From positions 1 through 6,640 of the forward strand of contig PMIG01000213.1 of NCBI GenBank assembly GCA_003157055.1: a stretch of 6,640 nt of DNA. The letters run 5' to 3'. Numbering within the stretch: the first letter of the stretch is position 1; every line of letters begins with the position of its first letter. Positions 1 to 5,628 of the stretch are shown one piece after another. This DNA comes from Bacteroidales bacterium. GTDB lineage: Bacteria > Bacteroidota > Bacteroidia > Bacteroidales > VadinHA17. The position numbers and the translations under genes were made by a program. The notes beneath the pieces were generated by a model. The model was given only the letters and a program-made list of their open reading frames with translations, was not told the DNA's origin and ran no database searches.

Positions 1-540
1 TTTCCCGGTAAAATCCTGGAATACCGAATAGCTGGAGTTTATCCCTGCTCCGGCAAGAAAATTCCTGCGGACACTCGTTCCTGATCCTTTGGGAGCGCAG
101 AGAATAACATCGATATCGGCAGGAGGAATGACGCCTGTATATTCCTTATAAGTAATTGAAAAACCGTGTGAGAAATAAAGGGCTTTGCCTTTTGTAAGAT
201 GCGGCTTAAGCTTCGGCCATAATATACGCTGTGCTGCATCGGAGACCAGATATTGGATTATTGTACCTTTTTCGGCAGCTTCTTCAACCGGGAAGAGGCT
301 TACCCCGGGAACAAATCCGTCCTTTACTGCCTTGTCCCAGTCGGCTTTGAATTCGGGAGCCTGTCCGACAATTACATTGATCCCGTTATCTTTCATGTTC
401 ATTCCCTGCGCAGGTCCCTGGACACCGTATCCTATAACTGCAACAACTTCATCTTTAAGCACTTCACGCGCCTTTGCAAGTGTGAATTCTTCTCTTGTTA
501 CTACATCTTCAATAACACCGCCAAAATCGATTTTTGCCAT
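1..540 (-). CDS. ilvC: Ketol-acid reductoisomerase, N-terminal part (runs off left edge)
   Basis: Converts 2-acetolactate or 2-aceto-2-hydroxybutyrate to the 2,3-dihydroxy acid, using Mg2+ and NAD(P)H, in valine, isoleucine and leucine synthesis. The 180 visible codons have no stop and cover most of the Rossmann domain: IGYGVQG dinucleotide fold at residues 36-42, the cofactor-specificity loop at 61-67 (APEFKAD, followed by Trp68), SDAA at 100-103, SHGF with the conserved His125, and APKGSGT at 149-155. The ATG at 540 begins MAKIDFGGV, as is usual for Bacteroidota homologues, and no Shine-Dalgarno site precedes it (AAATTTTAAATC before the ATG). It is the last visible gene of the ilvDBNC run, 70 bases after ilvN. 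The odd point is the specificity loop, which has Glu63 and Asp67 where NADPH enzymes usually carry Arg and Ser. Identity is certain; cofactor preference is inferred. Confidence 0.96.
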   Translation of the reverse strand, partial: MAKIDFGGVIEDVVTREEFTLAKAREVLKDEVVAVIGYGVQGPAQGMNMKDNGINVIVGQAPEFKADWDKAVKDGFVPGVSLFPVEEAAEKGTIIQYLVSDAAQRILWPKLKPHLTKGKALYFSHGFSITYKEYTGVIPPADIDVILCAPKGSGTSVRRNFLAGAGINSSYSVFQDFTGK

Positions 541-610
541 GATTTAAAATTTTAATTTGAGTTATTTACTTGTTCTTTACTTTTGTCTAGTGACTTTTGT
601 CTTTTGTCTT
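541..610 (-). repeat. ilvN-ilvC spacer with A-rich GACAAAA repeats
   Basis: This spacer contains direct repeats of a short unit. On the plus strand ACTTTTGTCT occurs at 579-588 and ACTTTTGTCTTTTGTCTTT at 593-611, the latter reaching the last base of the ilvN stop codon. The 19-base stretch is repeated exactly at 3061-3079 in the ilvD-ilvB spacer, and both spacers also carry TTATTTACT on the side of the downstream gene (562-570 and 3032-3040). No promoter of TAnnTTTG type and no hairpin terminator is visible, so ilvN and ilvC are probably co-transcribed. The function of the repeat is unknown. Confidence 0.7.
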
Positions 611-1177
611 TTAATTCTTATTATAAGTTTCAATCTCTTCAGGTGCAAATCTGTTAGCTTCATCCATCTCCTTGAGATATGAATTGAGTTCTTTAACCTG
701 TTTTGTGATTGCGACCCTTCCCGAGCGGACAAACTGCAATACGCCGTATGGTTCGAGCTGGTTCAGAAGCTCGGCTATTTCAGATTTATGGCCCGTCTTT
801 TCAATTATGATATATTCGGGTGAGACCTCAAGAACTCTTGCATGCTGGTTCCTCACGAGATGATCTATCACGTTTCCCGACATCAGGCCTTTTGTTGTTA
901 CCTTGTAAAGGGCAATCTCCTGGTAAATGATCTCATCTGAAGTATGAACAAATACCTTAAGGACATCAACCAGCTTTTCCATCTGCTTCGCTACCTTCCT
1001 GACCATATCGGGAGTGGTCTTTACAACTAGTGTTAGCAACTGAACACCTTTTACTGCAGATTCCGAGGCGGTAATGCTTTCGATATTTATCTGCCTGCGG
1101 GTCAGTATTATCGTTATCTGGTTCAGGATCCCAATGTGGTCCTCACTGAACAATGAAATTGTAAATTCCTGTTTCAT
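611..1177 (-). CDS. ilvN: Acetolactate synthase small (regulatory) subunit
   Basis: Regulatory subunit of acetohydroxyacid synthase; in characterised homologues it activates the catalytic subunit and mediates feedback inhibition by valine. The 188-residue protein starts with an ACT domain (about residues 3-78) containing [18 protein letters not shown] and INIESI; Gly16 and Asn31 lie where the effector-binding Gly and Asn of E. coli IlvH-type subunits are found. The rest (about 85-170) fits the small-subunit C-terminal domain, with the YKVTTKG and EKTGHKSEI stretches. The length is that of the long (IlvH-like) class, not the short single-ACT E. coli IlvN. Its ATG overlaps the ilvB stop as ATGA, so translation is probably coupled. 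The start is fixed by this overlap and by the ACT domain beginning at residue 3. Whether it is valine sensitive cannot be read with certainty. Confidence 0.96.
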   Translation of the reverse strand: MKQEFTISLFSEDHIGILNQITIILTRRQINIESITASESAVKGVQLLTLVVKTTPDMVRKVAKQMEKLVDVLKVFVHTSDEIIYQEIALYKVTTKGLMSGNVIDHLVRNQHARVLEVSPEYIIIEKTGHKSEIAELLNQLEPYGVLQFVRSGRVAITKQVKELNSYLKEMDEANRFAPEEIETYNKN

Positions 1178-2916
1178 GATTTATAATTAAGCGTTACTTC
1201 TGAAACTGATGCTCCGGGTTCAACCATCGGAAGGACATTTCCCTCCTTATCAATATTAATATCGAGCAGGTACGGTCCTTCTGATTTAAGCATTTCGATA
1301 ATCGATTCTTTCAGTTCAGACCTTTCATTTACTTTCCGTCCGGGTATGCTGTATCCTGCAGCTATTGCAATAAAGTCTGGATTTACCATCTTCGTGGAGG
1401 CGTACCTTTTATTGAAGAACATATCCTGCCACTGGCGTACCATTCCAAGGTATCCGTTGTTAAGGATTATAATTTTAACAGGAACTTTATATTGCATGAT
1501 AGTCCCGAGTTCCTGGATGGTCATCTGAAACCCTCCATCTCCAATGAATGCAACTACCTGCCTGCCCGGATTGCCGATCTTAGCACCGATTGATGCAGGC
1601 AGTCCGAAACCCATTGTTCCCATTCCACCCGATGTTACCAGGCTGTTCGGGGTTGTGAATCTGAAATACCTTGCAGCAGCCATCTGGTTCTGCCCGACAT
1701 CTGTAACAATTATTGCATCGCCTCCTGTCAGATCCGAAACCATGTTTATGACTTCACCCATCCTAATATCGCCTGAATCTGGTTTTGTCTCCGATTTAAT
1801 AACCTTTTCAAATTCAGTCTTGTCGCAAATCCTGAATTCCCTGATCCATGATTCATAAGTTTTCTTCATGACAAGTGGGATCAGGTGGCTTAGCACTTCT
1901 TTTGCATCATTATGAATTTCAAGATCGACCTGGACATTTTTATTGATCTCGGCTTCGTCTATTTCAATATGTATTATACGTGCCTGTTTTGCATATTTCT
2001 TCAGGTTGCCGGTAACCCGGTCGTCAAAACGCATTCCTATAGCAATTATCAGATCGGCCTCGTTGGTAAGCATGTTTGGCCCGTAGTTGCCATGCATGCC
2101 CAGAAACCCTGCATAGAGCCTGTGACCGGAAGAAAAAGAGGATATACCCAAAAGGGTGACGGCGACGGGTATTCCGGTTTTTTCGGCGAATTCCCTGAGT
2201 TCCTTCTCCGCTCCGGAAATAAGAACACCATGCCCAGACAGTATCAAAGGCCGTTCAGCATGATTGATCATTATCGCAGCCGATTCGATAGCCCTGGTAT
2301 GAAGCGGTATATGTGGATTATAGCTTCTCAGGTATGTGCATTTTTTATATTTATAGCTAAGTTTTTCATTCTGAGCATCCTTTGTGATGTCAACAAGTAC
2401 GGGGCCCGGCCGGCCCGTTGTTGCTATATAAAATGCCTTTGCAATTGTGTCCGGGATATCCTGTGCTTTCTTTACCTGGCAATTCCATTTGGTGACAGGC
2501 ATTGAGACTCCAAGGATATCCGTCTCCTGGAAGGCATCGGTACCGATAAGAGTCGAGACCACCTGTGCAGTTATAAATACCACCGGTACCGAATCGAGGT
2601 AAGCATTAGCGATCCCTGTTATAAGGTTTGTCGCTCCGGGACCGGAAGTTGCAAAGCATATTCCAGGTTTACCCGATACCATTGCATAGGCCTGGGCTGC
2701 GTGGGCAGCCCCTTGCTCGTGGCGTGTCAGGATATGCCTAAGCTTATCTTCGTAATCGAGGAGCTTGTCGTATACCGGCATTATGGCCCCGCCCGGATAA
2801 CCGAATATAGTGTCGACACCCTCTTCGATGAGGCACCTGAGGAGCGCATCAGCACCTGTTATCTGCTCAACACCATTAAAACTGGTTTCTTCGGCGGTTG
2901 CTTTCTCTTTTTTCAT
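1174..2916 (-). CDS. ilvB: Acetolactate synthase large (catalytic) subunit
   Basis: ThDP- and FAD-dependent enzyme that condenses two pyruvates, or pyruvate and 2-oxobutyrate, the committed step of branched-chain synthesis. With the chosen start it has 580 residues. The N-terminal ThDP pyrimidine domain shows [10 protein letters not shown] (38-47) and [11 protein letters not shown] (65-75) with catalytic Glu67; the central domain follows; the C-terminal ThDP domain has GDGGFQ (459-464) and LNNGYLGM, giving the GDG...NN pyrophosphate/Mg2+ motif, with Trp496 in the RQWQ stretch. The frame is open to a TTG at 3009, but that extension (MANRRSQWG...) is unlike the family. ATG at 2916 ([10 protein letters not shown]) places 18 residues before ITGADALL, close to the family norm. 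ATG at 2940 ([13 protein letters not shown]) is the alternative, and neither has a clear ribosome binding site. It overlaps ilvN by 4 bases and lies about 207 bases after the ilvD stop. Confidence 0.95.
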   Translation of the reverse strand: MKKEKATAEETSFNGVEQITGADALLRCLIEEGVDTIFGYPGGAIMPVYDKLLDYEDKLRHILTRHEQGAAHAAQAYAMVSGKPGICFATSGPGATNLITGIANAYLDSVPVVFITAQVVSTLIGTDAFQETDILGVSMPVTKWNCQVKKAQDIPDTIAKAFYIATTGRPGPVLVDITKDAQNEKLSYKYKKCTYLRSYNPHIPLHTRAIESAAIMINHAERPLILSGHGVLISGAEKELREFAEKTGIPVAVTLLGISSFSSGHRLYAGFLGMHGNYGPNMLTNEADLIIAIGMRFDDRVTGNLKKYAKQARIIHIEIDEAEINKNVQVDLEIHNDAKEVLSHLIPLVMKKTYESWIREFRICDKTEFEKVIKSETKPDSGDIRMGEVINMVSDLTGGDAIIVTDVGQNQMAAARYFRFTTPNSLVTSGGMGTMGFGLPASIGAKIGNPGRQVVAFIGDGGFQMTIQELGTIMQYKVPVKIIILNNGYLGMVRQWQDMFFNKRYASTKMVNPDFIAIAAGYSIPGRKVNERSELKESIIEMLKSEGPYLLDINIDKEGNVLPMVEPGASVSEVTLNYKS

Positions 2917-3030
2917 GTCTGTTTCTAATTCTGTAATCATATGTTTCAATACTTTATTCACATCGTTTTTACATCCCCTCATCCCCCATTGGCTTCTTCT
3001 ATTCGCCAACCGGAGAATTCAAAGGAGGAG

Positions 3031-3079
3031 ATTATTTACTTTTTTTATTTTTATCTTTTTACTTTTGTCTTTTGTCTTT
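3031..3079 (-). repeat. A-rich GACAAAA repeat in the ilvD-ilvB spacer
   Basis: Second copy of the spacer repeat seen between ilvN and ilvC. The plus strand has TTATTTACT (3032-3040), a T-rich middle, and ACTTTTGTCTTTTGTCTTT (3061-3079), the last identical over 19 bases to 593-611. Order and orientation of the two conserved blocks relative to the downstream gene are the same in both spacers, though the middles differ. On the transcript it reads as an unstructured A-rich stretch (GACAAAAGACAAAAGT). It could be a selfish or slippage-derived spacer sequence or an unstructured mRNA segment; nothing here decides which. Confidence 0.65.
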
Positions 3080-3086
3080 AACCTTT

Positions 3087-3118
3087 AAAAAAACCACCCC
3101 TGCCCCTCCCGGGAGGGG
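3087..3118 (-). terminator. GC-rich palindrome plus T-run after ilvD, possible terminator or REP-like element
   Basis: A perfect 16-base palindrome, CCCCTCCCGGGAGGGG, occupies 3103-3118, six bases beyond the ilvD stop codon. In the transcript sense it is followed by CAGGGGTGG and then seven T (3093-3087). The hairpin-then-U-run layout suggests a weak or leaky intrinsic terminator, but the 9-base gap between stem and U-run and the lack of a built-in loop are not ideal. GC-rich palindromes of this flavour (CCCCTCCC...GGGAGGGG beside ACCACCCC) are, from memory, common intergenic repeats in Bacteroidota genomes, so it may be a dispersed repeat that landed here. A partial terminator would lower ilvBNC relative to ilvD. 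Confidence 0.5.
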
Positions 3119-3123
3119 AATCA

Positions 3124-4950
3124 TCAAACTAACCGAACTGCTCCTTTGTCGGCTGAACTTATGAATGCGGCATAGGCCCTGAGTGAAGCAGGAATATCTC
3201 GGTTTCTATTTCCTGGCTTGAACGCTTCAGATCCTTTTAATTCTTCTTGCTTCATTCTATTATTCATCTCATCTTCAGAAAGTTTAACATTTAATTTTCT
3301 GCCCGGAATATCGATCTCTATAATATCGCCATCCTTTATCACAGAGAGTTCTCCGGCTGCAGCAGCCTCCGGCGACACATGACCCACTGACAATCCGGAT
3401 GTACCTCCCGAGAATCTACCGTCAGTGATCAGCGCACATTTTTTATCAAGACCTCTTGACTTGAGATAAGAGGTAGGGTAGAGCATCTCCTGCATTCCCG
3501 GACCTCCTTTCGGTCCTTCATAGCGGATTATGACAACATCACCTTCCCTGACCTTCCCATCGAGGATGCCGACGGAAGCCTCCTCCTGTGATTCGAAAAC
3601 CACTGCAGGACCGGTGAACGAAAACAATTTTTCATCGACTCCTGCGGTTTTTATAATGGAGCCGTCTTTTGCCAAATTCCCGTATAACACGGCAAGTCCG
3701 CCATCTTTGTTATATGGGTGCTTAGTATTGCGGATGCATCCTTTTTCCCTGTCAGTATCAAGTGTATCATACATGGTATTTTGAGAGCCCATTTCAATGC
3801 TTCTCTTCATTGCCGGAGCGCTCCCGTAAAATTTATACGCTTCAGGCTTTGCCTTACCTCCAAGGATATCCCAGTCATTGATGGCTTCTTCCAGCGACTT
3901 ATAATCAACTCTCTTTACAGAAGTATCTATCAGCCCGGCACGCTTTAGTTCACCCATTATTGCCATGATACCGCCGGCGCGGTTAACATCCTGAACATGG
4001 AAGTGTGAGCTTGGCGCAACTTTGCATATATTCGGAATCTTTCGCGAAAGTGAATCTATATCTTTCATTGTGAAATCGACTTCTGCCTCATGAGCCAGGG
4101 CAAGCAGGTGCAGAACGGTATTTGTAGATCCGCCCATAGCTATATCGAGCGACATAGAGTTCATGAAAGCTTCTCTGGTTGCGATTGAACGGGGAAGTAC
4201 GCTTGCGTCGCCATCAGAATAATATCTTTCAGTTATTCCGACAATGAGCCTTGCTGCTTTTTCGAAAAGCTTTGTACGGTTTGAATGTGTGGCAACTATT
4301 GTTCCGTTTCCGGGAAGGGCAAGCCCCAGAGCTTCATTGAGGCAGTTCATTGAATTTGCCGTAAACATGCCTGAGCAAGAGCCACAGGTAGGGCAGGCGG
4401 TTCTTTCCATCTCATCAAGTTCCTTGTCGCTTACCTTATCGTCAGCAGCATCGACCATTACATCGACCAGATCGAGAGGACGGTCTCCAAGCAGGCCTGC
4501 TTCCATTGGTCCGCCTGAAACAAATACCGCAGGAATATTAAGGCGGAGAGCCGCCATCAGCATTCCCGGAGTTATCTTGTCGCAGTTGCTGATGCATATC
4601 ATAGCATCTGCGCAATGGGCATTGCAGACAAATTCAACGCTGTCAGCTATGAGCTCACGAGAGGGAAGGGAATAAAGCATTCCATTATGACCCATCGCTA
4701 TTCCGTCGTCGATTGCAATTGTGTTGAATTCTGCAGCAAAGCATCCGCTCTTTTCTATTTCTTTCTTTATGGTCTGACCGATTGCGTGAAGATGAACATG
4801 CCCGGGTACGAACTGTGAAAAGGAATTTACTATTGCAATCACAGGTTTGCCAAAGCTCTCCTCTTTCATTCCGTTGGCTCGCCACAGGCTCCTGGCTCCT
4901 GCCATTTTCCTGCCGGTCATTGTTTTCAGACTCCTTAGCTGGTTCTTCAT
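3124..4950 (-). CDS. ilvD: Dihydroxy-acid dehydratase
   Basis: Fe-S enzyme that dehydrates 2,3-dihydroxy-isovalerate and 2,3-dihydroxy-3-methylvalerate to the 2-oxo acids, the third common step of valine and isoleucine synthesis. The 608-residue product is near the 616 of E. coli IlvD. Visible motifs are [11 protein letters not shown] (78-88), [10 protein letters not shown] (121-130) with cluster ligand Cys123 and the Asp124/Lys125 metal-site pair, [19 protein letters not shown] (185-203) with probable ligand Cys192, and [14 protein letters not shown] (511-524) with the serine proposed as catalytic base. The ATG at 4950 gives [10 protein letters not shown] and leads straight into the family TGRKMAGAR motif. 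An in-frame TTG at 5070 would add 40 residues, but these are encoded by the attenuator hairpin and its T-run, so it is rejected. No Shine-Dalgarno site is evident. First structural gene of the operon, directly behind the leader terminator. Asp81 stands where [2Fe-2S] family members have Cys, as in the oxygen-labile E. coli enzyme. Confidence 0.97.
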   Translation of the reverse strand: MKNQLRSLKTMTGRKMAGARSLWRANGMKEESFGKPVIAIVNSFSQFVPGHVHLHAIGQTIKKEIEKSGCFAAEFNTIAIDDGIAMGHNGMLYSLPSRELIADSVEFVCNAHCADAMICISNCDKITPGMLMAALRLNIPAVFVSGGPMEAGLLGDRPLDLVDVMVDAADDKVSDKELDEMERTACPTCGSCSGMFTANSMNCLNEALGLALPGNGTIVATHSNRTKLFEKAARLIVGITERYYSDGDASVLPRSIATREAFMNSMSLDIAMGGSTNTVLHLLALAHEAEVDFTMKDIDSLSRKIPNICKVAPSSHFHVQDVNRAGGIMAIMGELKRAGLIDTSVKRVDYKSLEEAINDWDILGGKAKPEAYKFYGSAPAMKRSIEMGSQNTMYDTLDTDREKGCIRNTKHPYNKDGGLAVLYGNLAKDGSIIKTAGVDEKLFSFTGPAVVFESQEEASVGILDGKVREGDVVIIRYEGPKGGPGMQEMLYPTSYLKSRGLDKKCALITDGRFSGGTSGLSVGHVSPEAAAAGELSVIKDGDIIEIDIPGRKLNVKLSEDEMNNRMKQEELKGSEAFKPGNRNRDIPASLRAYAAFISSADKGAVRLV

Positions 4951-4966
4951 TTTAAAATCAGTATTT

Positions 4967-5002
4967 AAAAAAAAAAGCTTCCCGGTAACCCGGAAAGCCT
5001 TT
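4967..5002 (-). terminator. ilv leader attenuator terminator
   Basis: Strong Rho-independent terminator in the ilvD leader. On the minus strand GCTTTCCGG (4998-4990) pairs with CCGGGAAGC (4985-4977) around a GTTA loop: nine pairs including one G-U. The stem can be extended by G-U and three A-U pairs into the U-run. Ten T residues follow (4976-4967), and the ilvD ATG comes 16 bases later at 4950. A terminator placed between promoter and first structural gene can only be regulatory. It fits an amino-acid attenuator together with the leader peptide and the competing segment at 5025-5031. Confidence 0.92.
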
Positions 5003-5024
5003 GTATATTTATAGCTACATATTA

Positions 5025-5031
5025 TTCCCGG
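5025..5031 (-). promoter_or_regulatory. Antiterminator segment of the ilv attenuator
   Basis: CCGGGAA at 5031-5025 is an exact copy of the first seven bases of the terminator 3' arm (4985-4979). It can therefore pair with TTTCCGG at 4996-4990 (seven pairs, one G-U), excluding the terminator, across a 28-base loop. It begins one base after the leader peptide stop codon (5035-5033), so a ribosome terminating there would cover it, whereas a ribosome stalled on the Leu/Ile/Val codons upstream would leave it free. A small hairpin, CTTGT (5050-5046) with ACAAG (5040-5036), spans the end of the leader ORF and could act as a pause structure. Pairing logic is seen in the sequence; function is inferred. 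Confidence 0.8.
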
Positions 5032-5032
5032 T

Positions 5033-5095
5033 TCACTTGTTTTGCACAAGAAGGATAAGAATGAGGGCAATAATATGTAATAAAGAAAATCGCAT
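5033..5095 (-). CDS. Leu/Ile/Val-rich attenuator leader peptide
   Basis: A 20-codon ORF ahead of ilvD beginning MRFS and continuing [13 protein letters not shown] before QNK and a TGA stop. Residues 5-17 contain six Leu, four Ile and one Val, that is 11 of 13 branched-chain residues, exactly the end products of the operon. The codons used are TTA, TTA, ATT, ATT, CTC, ATT, CTT, ATC, CTT, CTT and GTG. The ATG lies about 17-20 bases downstream of the predicted transcription start, in A-rich sequence without a Shine-Dalgarno site, as for other genes here. Its stop abuts the antiterminator segment. This is the architecture of ilv/leu leader peptides of enteric bacteria; the peptide itself probably has no function beyond being translated. 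A small hydrophobic membrane peptide is the alternative, much less likely given the adjoining terminator. Confidence 0.88.
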   Translation of the reverse strand: MRFSLLHIIALILILLVQNK

Positions 5096-5116
5096 TGTTT
5101 ATTTCAAATAGCTTGA

Positions 5117-5146
5117 CAAAAGTACAGATATATTTAATATATCAAA
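5117..5146 (-). promoter_or_regulatory. Bacteroidota-type promoter of the ilv operon
   Basis: On the minus strand TTTG (5146-5143) is followed, after 18 bases, by TACTTTTG (5124-5117). This matches the Bacteroidota primary sigma consensus of a -33 TTTG and a -7 TAnnTTTG, with all fixed positions correct; the spacing is one base below the usual 19-21. Transcription would start near 5112, giving a terminated leader RNA of about 145 bases ending in the T-run at 4967. The start of the leader peptide at 5095 falls correctly just inside this transcript. No operator sequence was recognised. Confidence 0.78.
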
Positions 5147-5528
5147 GAAAAAGTAACTTTTTTATGAAAATAATTAAATAAAGTATTTACAATATTTAAT
5201 AAAGTATCATTAGTTTAAAGGATTATGACCCACTTGACAGCCATTCCCCCCGGAGGAAATAAGAAAGGGTATATTATAGCCTCAAAGGCAGCACGAAGGG
5301 ACACCAAGGTATATTTATTCCGTGGTGAATCTTGTCATATATCCGCTCCCAGCTCCAGCACATAGAAGGCAAATGCCTATCACTGAACCGAAATGCTTAG
5401 ATTCACAAACAGGATCCATGATGGTACAAATGAATGGTTTGATTCTGACGCTTTACACTACACAAAGTAAGTATCTTGCACTAAATCCCTGTGAAGGGAG
5501 ATAGAGAAGTAAAGAATAACAAAAAGAT
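5147..5528. other. Intergenic region without a convincing gene
   Basis: Between the ilv promoter and the terminator before the GH2 gene there is no ORF with family-like sequence. The part at 5147-5220 is very A/T-rich, as expected upstream of a promoter. The part at 5221-5528 is of mixed composition and includes GGCAGCACGAAGGGACACCAAGG (two blocks within 5287-5309) and CCGTGGTGAATCTTG (5320-5334), which resemble dispersed intergenic repeat debris. There are also small hairpins, AGGC-AAAT-GCCT near 5367-5378 and CCCT-GTGA-AGGG near 5488-5499. A GTG-started 60-codon frame at 5322-5504 has no ribosome site and no recognisable sequence. I recognise no tRNA, tmRNA, RNase P RNA or known riboswitch core. 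Confidence 0.6.
5302..5327. repeat. Imperfect inverted repeat
   Basis: CACCAAGG (5302-5309) and CCGTGGTG (5320-5327) pair over eight positions with one mismatch, around a TATATTTATT loop. The flanking words, CAAAGGCAGCACGAAGG on the left and GTGGTGAATCTT on the right, look like the CAAAGGCACGAAG / GTGGTGAA intergenic repeats often met in Bacteroidota and other genomes; that resemblance is from memory. There is no U-run on either side, so it is not an intrinsic terminator. Confidence 0.45.
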
Positions 5529-5565
5529 AAAAAGCACTGCTTCAAAATGGAGCAATGCTTTTTTT
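5529..5565 (+). terminator. Rho-independent terminator with no evident upstream gene
   Basis: AAAAAGCACTGCTTC (5529-5543) pairs with GGAGCAATGCTTTTT (5549-5563) around an AAAAT loop, with a single C-A mismatch and one G-U, and T residues run to 5565. The complementary strand also gives a hairpin followed by TTTTTATCTTTTT, so it may work in both directions. No gene ends upstream on the plus strand inside the window, and on the minus strand the GH2 gene faces away. It may insulate the two divergent units, or end an unannotated small transcript from 5221-5528. Confidence 0.75.
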
Positions 5566-5628
5566 ATGATCTCATTACAGGAATCCGGTAGATTTCTCTT
5601 AATTTTATTAGAGGAAAATTTTCACATT

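Noticed and set aside
1912..2505. 197-codon ORF on the plus strand
   Set aside because: It is antisense to the conserved ilvB coding sequence; its composition is that of a shadow frame and it contains no recognisable domain.
2917..3009. 31-residue N-terminal extension of IlvB starting at a TTG
   Set aside because: It has no family resemblance, starts at a rare codon and has no ribosome site. An ATG at 2940 or 2916 gives a normal N-terminus.
3021..3030. Strong Shine-Dalgarno-like AAAGGAGGAG on the plus strand
   Set aside because: No ATG, GTG or TTG with a plausible ORF follows at the right distance; the next sequence is the T-rich spacer repeat.
4244..4675. 143-codon ORF on the plus strand
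   Set aside because: It is antisense to the strongly conserved Fe-S region of ilvD, Ser/Ala-rich as expected of a shadow frame.
4951..5070. 40-residue N-terminal extension of IlvD starting at a TTG
   Set aside because: The extension is encoded by the leader ORF in another frame, the terminator hairpin and the T10 run (read as Lys-Leu-Phe-Phe codons), and homologues start at the [10 protein letters not shown] equivalent.
5322..5504. 60-codon GTG-started ORF on the plus strand before the orphan terminator
   Set aside because: It has no ribosome site and an atypical Pro/Met-rich composition, and its start lies inside the inverted repeat; a gene is possible but unsupported.
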